Positions 38,101-50,100 of a DNA stretch of 64,000 bases are shown in pieces. How positions within the stretch are numbered: position 1 is the first letter of the stretch; each line of letters starts with the position of its first letter. Both the position numbers and the translations under genes were made by a program. This DNA is from Thysanoteuthis rhombus (Eukaryota; Mollusca; Cephalopoda; Oegopsida; Thysanoteuthidae), in the NCBI GenBank assembly GCA_963457665.1, contig OY735202.1, positions 53,737,851 to 53,801,850 on the forward strand. The letters run 5' to 3'. Under the pieces are notes generated by a model that was given only the letters and a program-made list of their open reading frames with translations, made no database searches and was not told the DNA's origin.

Positions 38101-41100
38101 TTTTGAAAGAAGTCTGTTCATTTTCAAATGGTTATGAGTTTATCAATAACTTACTTTTCTTAAAACAGTCACTTATTTCCATTATTTCTTTATTTGTCCG
38201 TGAACACAGAATTTCAATGAGTACATCCTCATCTGTTCCAAGGCCCTTCAAGAAAATAAATTATACTTAAAAAAAGTACTGAAAAATTAAATGACATTTT
38301 CATATAACGAAAAATCAGTTTTAGCAAAGTTTCTCAAGCTGAACTTATTTTTTCATATGCAATTCTCTCAGATAAATTGGATTAAAATAACAGAAAGGAG
38401 TAAGTAATCTAGATTTGTATAAAATAAACATAACTATGAGTAATCCTCATTATCAAATCACTGTAGCTCAACAAAGTGCCAGCCTGACCAACCAGCCAAG
38501 TGGACTACAGATTCTTCTCCCTTTGCTTGTCTGCATGTATATGTGTATATGTCTCCAGGTGCACCAGGTCACATTCCGAGGGCACGATCTTAAAAATATG
38601 TACAAGTACATCTAGAAATGTTTTTTGTTGGTTTTCCAAAAAAGTGCTTTTCGGGATCTCTACAGCCATCTTGGAGCAACAGTGTACAAATCTTGAACTG
38701 CTATTTTTTTAGATAATTTTAGATAAAGGATCTTTTTTTTTAGATTATCAGTCTTGGTACATGTTTGGGCTACAGTGAATCATTTATGCGAGGTATGGAT
38801 ATCATTTCTAGTTTTCAAGTTCAAACTGTATAATTAAAAACAGCCTAAAGAAAGCTCAAAGATAAATTTAAATGAGTTCCAAAGAGAAATTTATTCAAAT
38901 CAGAATACTTATCAAATCAAGTAAATAAAAATAAAAATCCCTTCAAAATTCATTAATGGAAAATAGAAAAATCTAGAGAATAAAATATCACCTTCATAGA
39001 CTTTTTTAGCTCTGTAGCATCATACATGGCTGGTGTGTATAAGAGACCAAGGATGACGTCTTCAAACCTGCCTGATAATTCACTCTTCAATTCTTTCATC
39101 AGGTCCTTAAATACAAAATAAATAGAATGAATATATATAATTAGAACATGCAGGGTGTCATCATAGTTATTGGCAAACCAAGATTCCAGGTAGTTCAAGT
39201 TCACTTAGCATGATTGCTTTTGCAAAAGGAATGAATCCATGTCTCTATGCTCTATCCAATCAACAAATATCTTGACTAATAAATATCTTGTCTAGTATGA
39301 TTGTTGTTGGAGAAGAGATCAGGCGGGTGAGCACAAACTTCTCCCCTATTACTATCACCAAGAGAGTAATTATTGTAAAAAGTTTTCATACCCAATGTCA
39401 ACCTTGACAGAGGCCAGCATATGTAAAGTAAAATGTCCCATCTCTTAAGAGACAACCCTTACAGAATATGATGGCTGGTGATGAAGTTCCAGTTTCTGTT
39501 CGACTTAGTGATCCTTGCATGTCTCAAGTCTGGTTGAGACCAGGACTGTATTCCTACAAGTTCTTATGAACACTCCTTGGTAGGATGCAAGTCTAGTGAA
39601 GGGATACCTCCACCCTAATCATACAGCTAAGTGTACTCAATTAGCTGCTGCATGCACACGGAAATCTGTCCTAATGAAAGATTTTCCACATTCTTCACTC
39701 ATACTGGAAATCGAATCAATGATCTTCTGCATGTGAGGCAGACGTGCTAACCATTATACTATCCGAGCAGAGACCAGCATATACATATACATAAAATCAA
39801 ATCTAATCAAAGGAACTGATCCAATCACTTCTTCATTTCAAAGTTTGAATAGATGTAAATATACAAGTCAAATCATTTTTATATCTAGTAATTTTTCAAC
39901 AGAAAAAGGAAAAAGAAAAGTATCATTTCAAAAAATGATAAAATATATTTCATTAACTGAATAATGTAATTTTAAATAAGATATTTTTAATAATCATTTA
40001 TAATTTCATGTTTTTTGTAAAAATGACTAGAAAATTTGATATTAGAGATTAGGTGAAAAATTGTATTTTCCTCTAGATGAATATATTAACTTGTAGCAAA
40101 TCTCTTTACACAACTTTATATTTAATCAAAGACAACTAAACAAATTAAATTTACTTTACCAAAATCACACTTTTTTTAATTCAAACAAAAAATCTTCAAG
40201 ATGTGAGGAAAATGGTCGTACAATTTTATATACCTGAAAATGATTTTGTAAAAATGATGATCTATTGAAATTCTAAATGTTCATTGTAACTTTCCAGCAG
40301 AAATATTGATGTAAATTTTTTTTTTAAGAATATTTAATAAATAACACAAGGGTAAAATAAGAATTATACAAAATTTCAAAATTTTTTTCGAAAAATTTAT
40401 ATTGCTTTAAAATATGAAAATTTTAGCAATTGTTACAAAAAAACTAGAATCCATATTTGTCTGGTGATGATGAAGTTCTCAAAAATTGTGGACAATAAAT
40501 ATTGCAGAGAAACTCCACATTTTCGAGGATTTACCAAATAGGAATTCTTGAAATTATTCACAGTAGAAGAAGACTTAAAGTAGCATTAATCTAAATACTA
40601 TTGTCACTTGGAATATGACAGCTGAAGGACATTTTACCTTTTCATGTCAAAGTAAATACCTTGTATATAATGAAATAGGAAGAGCAGTATACATTATTTT
40701 CATCCATATATTGTCTGCAAAAATTTACACCATATCAAAAAGGTGAACATAACATAATCTACCATAATTTTCCATCCACTAATGAATTGCTATAAATATA
40801 ATAACTGCTTTTTCATTCAGCACAAGTAATTTGAAATGTGTCGTTTGTGCGATTTATATTTAAAATATTTTTGTACTTTTTTAGCATCCTATGTTTTGAT
40901 TTGATAGAAATGCATAAAAATCTGAAATTCTAAATGGCAAAATACAAACAGAATAACAATACAAAAAGATGAAGTTTTGAAAAAATACCTTTCCGAAGAG
41001 AGTCTTGAACATTATGACAATATCTTGTCGCTGAGCATTTGATCTACATCCTAATACATCAATAATGGCTTTTTCATCAGTGCCTAGGGAAGAGGACAAT

Positions 41101-44100
41101 AGGGAATTTCAATTAGTTTTAAATTATAAGAATTATTCTTTAACAAATTTGTATCTGAAAGTATTTAAGAGGAGGAAATCTTGACTTAATTATTGCCCCT
41201 GAGCAATCGTTGATGTTCAATAATTCATTTATGGGTATTTTACAAAGTTACAATTTAACTACTGTTCAATCTTGTTCTTATTTATTTACCCAGGAAATAA
41301 TGTACTATTAGGTATTCTGTTCATAAAATTACTTGAAGTTAATCTACTGTACTGTATTCACAAAATCCCACAACAAAAAATGTAAAATCATAATGTGTAA
41401 GCTCATCCACTCAAATCAGCAATTATTTACCAGATGAGAACAAGTTCTATGATGATAGGAGGACTAATATGGTTAATTCATACTTTGAAAGTGTTTCTCA
41501 CTTTTTGTGGGTTTGAAAAATATTAAGTAATAAATTACAGTGAAAATAACTAGTGGACAAATCAGGATAAGACTTGAATCTATTCAGTATAAGTTGTTTT
41601 TATCTATAAAGAAAAAACAAAATCATGACCACTTTTGAATTAGTATTATTATTTTGTGCTGATCAAGGGAAGGTCCCATGCTTTTATTGGTAAGAATCAT
41701 TTCCTTAAATTAAGCAACCATTAACTCAAAAGCTAGAGAGTTCCAATCTTGTCACATTGAGAAAAGATATTTTTTTCTATAATTCTTGCATAAAACAAAT
41801 TGAATTATTTTTCACAAGATAATTTTTCAGCTTAGTATCAATGAAATTGATGTTATTGGATTGAAAATACAAAAAAATTAAACTTTAGAAAAAAATTTTT
41901 TTATACCAAACCCTTTCATTGCTTTCCTTAATATTTGAGCATCACTTTCTGCATTAAATCCAGCATATGGTTTAAGTGTTCCTTCTTCCTAGAAATAAAA
42001 TCAATTCTTCAGACAATTTAAGAAAAATCGTAATGGATAATTAGCAAATTGAGTAATTTTCTCTCAAAGATTTTAGAGATTTTTCAGATTTTAAAATCCT
42101 TATTACTATAGATTTTTTTCTAACCCGAGTGTCAAAAGAAATGCACGTTTATGAGAGGTAGTAAAGAAGATGGCCAAGGTATACACAAAACTTCTCAAGT
42201 AAACTACAGTACTGACTTGGTATTTATAAACATATAGACTTGATATTTAAAACATTCACGTATGCTAAGATATGAAAATCAAGTAAAATATCTTACTTGA
42301 TTTTCATGATCATTATGTGCCATAAGATCACATTTATTCAAATTTTCATAAAGCTACAAGAAGGAAGAGACTAAGTATGTCAGTAAATAGCTAAATATAT
42401 TAGATAAGATAACAGCCTTTGAATTTCTTGGATGAAGCATTATCAATAATTAATTTTTCAGCAGTATTTCCTTCATCTTATTTTTTATGCTTGTTCTTTA
42501 TTGCTGATCCATACCATTCAACAATCATAGATTAACTATCTGAGAGTTGTGATAAAGAGCAATAGAAATATTAATCAAAAATTCATAATTCATAAAATGC
42601 TTCATCTAAGAAATACAGAGATTATTACATCTGATACTAATAGTGTCAATAAACAACAACAACAAAACAAGATGGCACTGAATTGGAGAAGAAAAGAATA
42701 TAGCTATATATTATTTGAGTGACATCTATTAGTGAAGCTTTCATTGCTTAATTAGTAAGATACTGTCCATCACCTTAGGATAACAGATGCATGTTCAAAT
42801 TACACCAAAGGCTGATTGTCTATTTCCAATTCATACTGCTCACTTAACAGTCCTTAAATAATAATCCATCAGTTATGATAAAAAGCATCAGAAAAAATAG
42901 AAGAACTGTGTATATTTCTACTTCATTTTGAAGTCTCTTTTCAATTTTAATGTTCACAGCTTGAACCTTCCATAGAATATTTCATAACTACCTGTGATTC
43001 CTTATATAAAACAATGCATGCATTGTTTAGTTTTTTTTGAGAAACAGCTTCTTCTAAGTGATCATGTAAGGTTGCCATAAGGAACCCAAAAGGAGGATAT
43101 GTCCTCCTTTTTCATTTGAAACATATTGTCCTCCTTTCACCTCCAAATGTCCTTACATTGCTTTTTGCATCTAACTCAGAACTCTGTGTTTTAAGGCTAT
43201 GACATGCATGGATTTTATGTTTTGAAACAAGCTTTCCTAGAAAAAATAACCAGCTCCGAAAAGAATATAAAAATATTTAGCATCAGCACTGAGCTATCAG
43301 GTTATTTTGATATTAAATCTCAATACAAGTTTTCTGCCTTGGGCCTAAACATTCAACTACACAACTAAAATTTGTGACTAAATGCAACTTGTGAACAACA
43401 TATCATTGTATTCTATTAAATTTGGTACAGCCATAGTATTATATTTAGTGTCTATTGACTAGGGAAAATTTATATCGAGATTTAAAATAAATTCTAAAAC
43501 AGGGAAACTCCTAGCTGGGTATATTTTCATTTTCTTAGATATTTTACTGACGTTAAGCAAATATTTAGATTGAAAAAATTGATAAAGTATTGTCATATTT
43601 TGCAGCTTTTTTTTTATAGGAGAAAATACAAAAGAAGAATTACAATTTTTATAATCTAATTATCAAAAACTTTTAAAAGATGAAATTTTTACCTTTAAAG
43701 GTTTATTTTGTCCTGAGGAATCACCTTGCTTTGAAAAGGCTGGTTGCTGCTGTGAAGGATAAGATCCCTGTTGAGGAGGATTGACTGTTTGTTGCTGGGG
43801 AGGATAGGCTCCCTGTTGTTGAGGAGGATAGGCTCCCTGTTGTTGAGGAGGATAGGCACCCTGTTGTTGAGGAGGGTAGGCACCCTGTTGTGGAGGAGGG
43901 TAGGCACCTTGTTGTGGAGGAGGGTAGGCACCCTGTTGTTGAGGAGGGTAGGCACCCTGTTGTGGAGGTGGGTAGGCACCCTGCTGTGTAGGTGGGTAGG
44001 CACCCTGCTGTGGAGGTGGGTAGGCACCCTGCTGGGGAGGAGGGTAGGCTCCCTGCTGGGGAGGAGGGTAGGCTCCCTGCTGGGGAGGAGGGTAACCACT

Positions 44101-47100
44101 CCAGGCTGGAGGATAGCCACCTCCAAGCTTAAGAAATAAAACAAGATTAAATGAAGATGGAAAAATATCAATTTTGGTTTTAAAAAAATGAACAGCTCAT
44201 TCTTATTTAAAATGATATTCTGAATTATCATTGCGAAGTGAAATCACACTTTCTGAAAACCTTTTAACATGGTTTCCTGACTTGTTCTCATAGTCTTTTG
44301 TATGCATAAAGCTCTATGGTATTAAAGCCCTACTCTTGATTATATTTCAAATGATAACTTCCAACAGCAACAGAAAACTTTTCGTCTTTCCAAAAGCATT
44401 CAAGTAAAAAAAGAGGCCCTTTAAAAATGTTTCGTAGCAAAAACAGATTTTGTACTGTAATCATTGATATTCTCTGAGGCTATAAAGGAGTCGACCATCA
44501 GTTAATCATCAACTGACACATGATTCCTTGTTTTATTTCTCATATGATAGAGTGTAGCTACTGGCAATGGCTATAACAGGTATTTTGCTATTTGCCAGGA
44601 TAGATATTTGAGAAAGATAAACCATCATAGAGAACCAATCACCATGGTCAAAATGATTAGCAATGGAACAAGGCAGAGGGAGGGTTACATTCATGCCTTT
44701 CTTGAAAGCATTATTACAAAATGATAAACCCTCTTTTATCTGATCAGGGTTGCCAGATTCGAGTCAATAAAAAAACAAAATAACCAAAATAATAATTTTC
44801 AAATGATCATTAATTTTTGTACAAAGACAGTCATTATTAATCTTGACTAGTTTTTACTGTCATTCTAACTTTCAGTTGCTTTCTTATCACAATTTTGAAA
44901 AAAAAAAAAAGATATTGTTGCATTAAGAGATAATAACTCATGTTGATATGCATGCTTATGGGAAAATATCTTTTTACCTGTGTATTAGGGTAAGCACTCT
45001 GGTTTGGCATTCCAAGCTGAAATTTTCAAAAATTCCAACTTCTAAAAGCAATTAACATTGTTGAACAAATATTGTTTGAAAATAAACAAAAAACTACATA
45101 TACTTTTCTCAAGATGCACTTGAACACTTGATTGAGTATATACCATAGATTCTTTTTGATTGGGTCATTAGTTTATCAGCTTAATAAATCTTGAAAAACT
45201 AAAGCAAACTCAGTATATTTCTAATTATTTTCTTTACTTATTTGGATCACCAAGCCGTTTTAATCGGACCAATATGTACAAACTAAAATTACTTTTTGGT
45301 TGATCACTGCTTACTTGACCTCGGTCAGGAAGTATTCGTTGTGAGTAGATTTTTGCAGAAAAAATACAAGTAAATGTGTCATAAAAAGATGTTACACAGA
45401 AAATTAGTACATTATATCTGGAGAAAATCCAGTAATATTATTTTGATCAATTAAGAAAATAGGATCAAGGGTTTCTCTTTTTATGACAGTACAATATTTT
45501 GTTAACAATAGAAGAATAAGTGTTGAAACAATCCAGAATCATTTTTTTCATGGTGATTTTGAACATTCTAAAACAAAGAAATCCAACCGATAGTGAGAAC
45601 GAAGCCACATTTTGAAGACTATGAAGAATTTCCATGTATCAATAACAGCTCAAAGAGTCACAATGAGAATGAAGATTTTGAAGATGCAATTGTTGAACAA
45701 ATAGCAAAAAAGCAATGAAAAAGCCTTCAAGGACCAGAGAAATAACAGTTATTATGATAGTATGGCTTAAATTTCTTTTTTACCTTCGTAATTGAAGCTT
45801 TGTTCTTCAACTGACTTAACGATTTCAATTGGCTATTTATCTGGTGTCACTAAACTTTCTTTTAAAAATGTCCAATGCAATAAAGTCAATTGTTGCAAAC
45901 ACATCAAATGCAATAAAATCCAATTCATACATATACACACATAAGCCAACATACATCACATATGCATACGCACCCACATACATACATCAATACATATGAC
46001 ACATATACAAACAGACACACATACGTATAAACATATCCACATATTGTATATGTACACATCCAATTATACACTTACTACATACTCACATTTTAGTACAGTC
46101 TGTATATGAAGTCCTCCCCAGTCATTCCAACCTATTCAGCTGGGGTCTGGCAGATGTACCAACTTGCCCACTCTGCCAGAAAACAGGATCCCTGGAAGAT
46201 GTCCTCAGTTGTTGCCCAAGTGCCTTAGGGAATGGGCGATATAATTGGCAACATGACATGGGTTCTGCTGGCAGTGGCAGAGACAATCTGTGCTGGAATC
46301 AACTGCAGCAGGTATCAGAACCCAGCAAAACACTCCATAACATTTGTTAGAGCAGGAGAAAAACCCAAATCCCAGAAAAAAAAAACCAAAGTGGACGGCT
46401 CATAACAGCTGGAGATTGGAACTGCTTGGTTGACTTGGATCAACAATTAAGGTTCTTAGAAACCATCATGTCAACCAGACATGGTTTTAATGTCAAAGGC
46501 AATGAAGCAGGTGGTTTTGTTGGAGCTTCCCCTGGGAAGACCACATGGAGGAAGCTTGAGAAAGCAAAAGAGCCAAGTGCAAGAAACTGATGGCTGAGTG
46601 TTGGAGAAACAGGTGGAAAACCCACAGCAAATCCATGGAAGTTGGCTGCAGAGACTTTGCAGGTCAATGTCTTTATCAAAAAGTATGAAGCCTGTAAATC
46701 AACAGGCTCAGCAGCAGTGCATTGGTAGAAAAGAAGGCTAGATGTAGGTTACACAGCATCTCCACCTAAATATGAAGAGGCATGAGGAATGTGCAAAGTG
46801 GGGGATAACTCCACACGGCTGATGCACATCTTAGTTTGAGTCACTGAATCGGCAGTCCACACTCAGTCCTAATTGACAGCACATTATGCCATGTGGAGGA
46901 TCGTCATCAACACTTGCAACATATGTAATTAAGTTTAGCATGTGGCATGTCGAGTGTATGAACATATGTGTGAACATGTACATATATGTATTTAGAATGT
47001 GTGTATCCTGTATGTATATATGAATAAATTGGACCTTTCTACATTAAATGTCTTTGCTTCATTGGACTTTTTTGCATTTGGATGTTTGGACTTGTAGCCA

Positions 47101-50100
47101 ATAGTATAATTCCATTTCCAAGGAGATCAATAATTTTTATAGTAGAAAAATGTTAATTATTTATAGACATAAGTTTGTAAGTTTTGAATTGACTGAAATT
47201 GAAGAATGTTTGAAAGAGAAGAGAGAGAAATAAATGAATAAAAAACAAAAACGTTTATTTGTAAAGGAGGCAAAAGTTACCAAAACTGCCTGAAATCAGA
47301 TTAAAATGATCTAAAGACATGTAAGGAGTTAGAACTCCCAGACAATATCATTCTACAGATAAAAACAAAGTGAAAGCGCAATTTACTTAACATGGGGAGG
47401 ACAATGTATCAACAAATATTTCTGGTGAATTTCTAGCAATGTATTCTGAGTAAAAATTGAATGAAACTGAGAAGTAGCTCAGGATAAAAGAGTAGAATTT
47501 CATTATTCTATAGTGAGTGTTGACAAAAGAGAGGCATGAAACAAGTTAGCTTTCCATAGCCAAAAAGGAGGTGTAGAGCAGTAAAACTAAAAGGGAGATA
47601 TTTTGTGAATAATTTACTGACTAGTTGATGTGCTTTATTCTTTTCAGAGACATATTTGCTATTCATTAACAGCTTCTCATTTAAAAGATATTATTGCACT
47701 TGATATATTTTGAAAGACATGATTGCACATTTATTGCATAATCACAATGATCAGTTATTCATCCTTTATCAAAGAAATTAATGATTGGAAAAATTATGAT
47801 TGTTTATTCTGATGTCAGATGAAAGAAAATCTGAGAAGTCATTTGAGGCAGATTTAATAATATTAAATAATTAAATAATCAAAATTTACTACCACAATTG
47901 TATTTACTTTTAAGGCACTCCTTAAGTAGAATAGTTCCATGGAATGATAAAAAATAATGCCTAATTGTAAATACTGTTCAAATTTGTTTTATTTATCACA
48001 AAGATTTTAGTCAATCCATCCTTTTTTTATGTATGAGTAGGTTAAAATTTCATATTAGATAAGGCCATGATTTAAAATCATTACTGAAGGATGGAAACCA
48101 TTAGTAAGGCTGGTTTGCCAATGACTACAACAAGCAGCCTAATACTATGAATACAATCTTTAGTTGCATACACTTTTAATTTTAACTTGTAGAAATTGTA
48201 GTATTGGCATTCATGAGCAGGTAAAATTCTTAGTTACTTCTCAAAGATTACTGGACAAAATATAACAAAAAAGTTTGCAATTATATCTGAATTTTGGCAG
48301 TACAAAAGTAAGATATTTTTGAACGGAAGATAAAAGATTTAAAAATAGCTTACATTGAAGCCTATGACTCCAGGTCTGCCAGTTGGTTGGGCATCATAAG
48401 GCATACTTGAGTTGTCATAACCTGTAAACTGATAAAAAAAGTATTATGTCATTTTAAATACTGACAGTGGATTAGTATTTGCTGAAAATATGATATGAAT
48501 TATTCGAACCAGTATCTTCATCTCTGTCTAAATCATAAAATTCTGGTTAGTGCAATCTGCAGCCTTCTTTAGGTATATGTTACATTCAGTAATCTTCAGG
48601 AAGTAAATTTTTTAATCCCTTTGTTGTCAAATCGTGTCCTTCTAAAAAATTGAATTCTAGCCAACTTTTTAAGGGACTACAACAATCTTTTCAAGAGGAG
48701 GTCTGTTTCCTTGTAATTATTTGTAGTCCTAACAACAAACCAACAGGTTTTATGAACTGGTCAGCTTGATGCTTTGTAATATTTACGTATTCAAATTGAT
48801 GAAGATTGCTCTGTTATAATACTCTGATCATAACAGGAAAAGTAAATATTTGCTCAAGGAATATATTCAAATTTGAATCATGAAATCAAAAGAACTTTTA
48901 TAATTCTAAATAATATTTGAAGTATCCAATGAATGATAAAATTGAAAGATCTGTTTAGATTAAGAAACAACTTGACACGTATATAGTAAAACAAATAGTT
49001 TATTATTTCAAAATTAAAGATTCAAAGTCGTTACGATTATTTATTCAACTGCACTAGTGAAGTATTCTGTGAGTATCAAACTGCAAAATGATAAAAACTA
49101 TCAATAAATCACTGTAAAAATTAATTTATGATACATTTTCAATGTATAACAAAGTCTGTAGAACATTTTTACAACTAAAAACATCTTCATAGAAAGCAGT
49201 TGTGGATGTGCATATAAAAGCTGCTTTATTGCCTGTTTTTACAATAAAGCATGCTTGAAACATAAAACAACTATTTCTATTGGGGGGTTACAAACTTCCT
49301 TCCTGTAGATTCTCTAAGCTTGTTCTTAATTCCATAGATGAATTGAATTTGATTCAACCAAAGGCTCAAATTTCCCTCTAACTATATATAATCCAAAATT
49401 TCTGACCTTCAAAAAAATTGTTATAACAAGACTCTAGTGGCTAATACTTGTTCATGGTTAAGTCTAAAAAAAGATTTTTTATCATCAATTCTGTCTCCAT
49501 TTTCTTGTCCAAAACCTGCATCAGCCATTCATAATGGGGGCAGCCCTCTTAGGGACCCCGGCACCTCTGAAGGGGGCTATGAACTGAATAATCAAAGTTT
49601 ATATTTGTAAAAGTTTGTGACTATGTTCGCCTTCTCCTCCTAAACGGTGCATCGCACCCAAAACTGATAATTCAAGATACCAGTAAATTGTGCAGGATTA
49701 GAGCATGCAAACAAAATCCAGGGTGATTTGTATCATTTGAAGGTTTTTTAAGCAAGGGTTCTAGTTACTACATGACTTTATGCTGAACTAGACCCCCGTT
49801 GTTTTCCAGTGGAAAACACAATGATGTCATAATATTCCAATCACATTTATTCTTGGGAAGAATTTTCTTTACATCATTTCAAATTCTGATGACTATTTTT
49901 TTGTAAGAATGTACTTCCAGAACACAAAATTTGGAGGGTAGAAGTTTCAATTTACAATACAACTATATTAATCTTTATATTATAAAAAGTCACATATCAT
50001 ACCTCGTCATCAGATTAGAAAGCGGCTCCATGTCATTTGCATTTTTTGTTGGTCATCGTTCAGGCAGAGGTAAGTGCGAGCACATGGGAAATGACCATTC

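Larger units (their letters stand above)
42354..43692 (-). other. Annexin intron 4
   Basis: 1.3 kb with a tRNA-like SINE fragment near 42.75-42.81 kb (plus strand) and a hairpin repeat at 43.08-43.10 kb. Otherwise AT-rich. Confidence 0.7.
45017..48353 (-). other. Annexin intron 2
   Basis: 3.3 kb. Holds a LINE fragment framed by inverted repeats (45.87-47.09 kb). In 45.02-45.86 kb and 47.1-48.35 kb I recognise nothing. Confidence 0.7.

Noticed and set aside
39695-39769. Working tRNA-Val gene
   Set aside because: The A and B boxes and anticodon arm fit, but the acceptor stem does not pair and a long SINE-like body follows.
43771-44139. 122-residue Arg/Leu/Gly-rich open frame on the plus strand
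   Set aside because: Mirror of the annexin repeat exon; the 24-bp period leaves no stops on the opposite strand.
46440-46679. 79-residue open frame on the minus strand
   Set aside because: Shadow of the plus-strand retroelement fragment, whose peptide blocks are recognisable.
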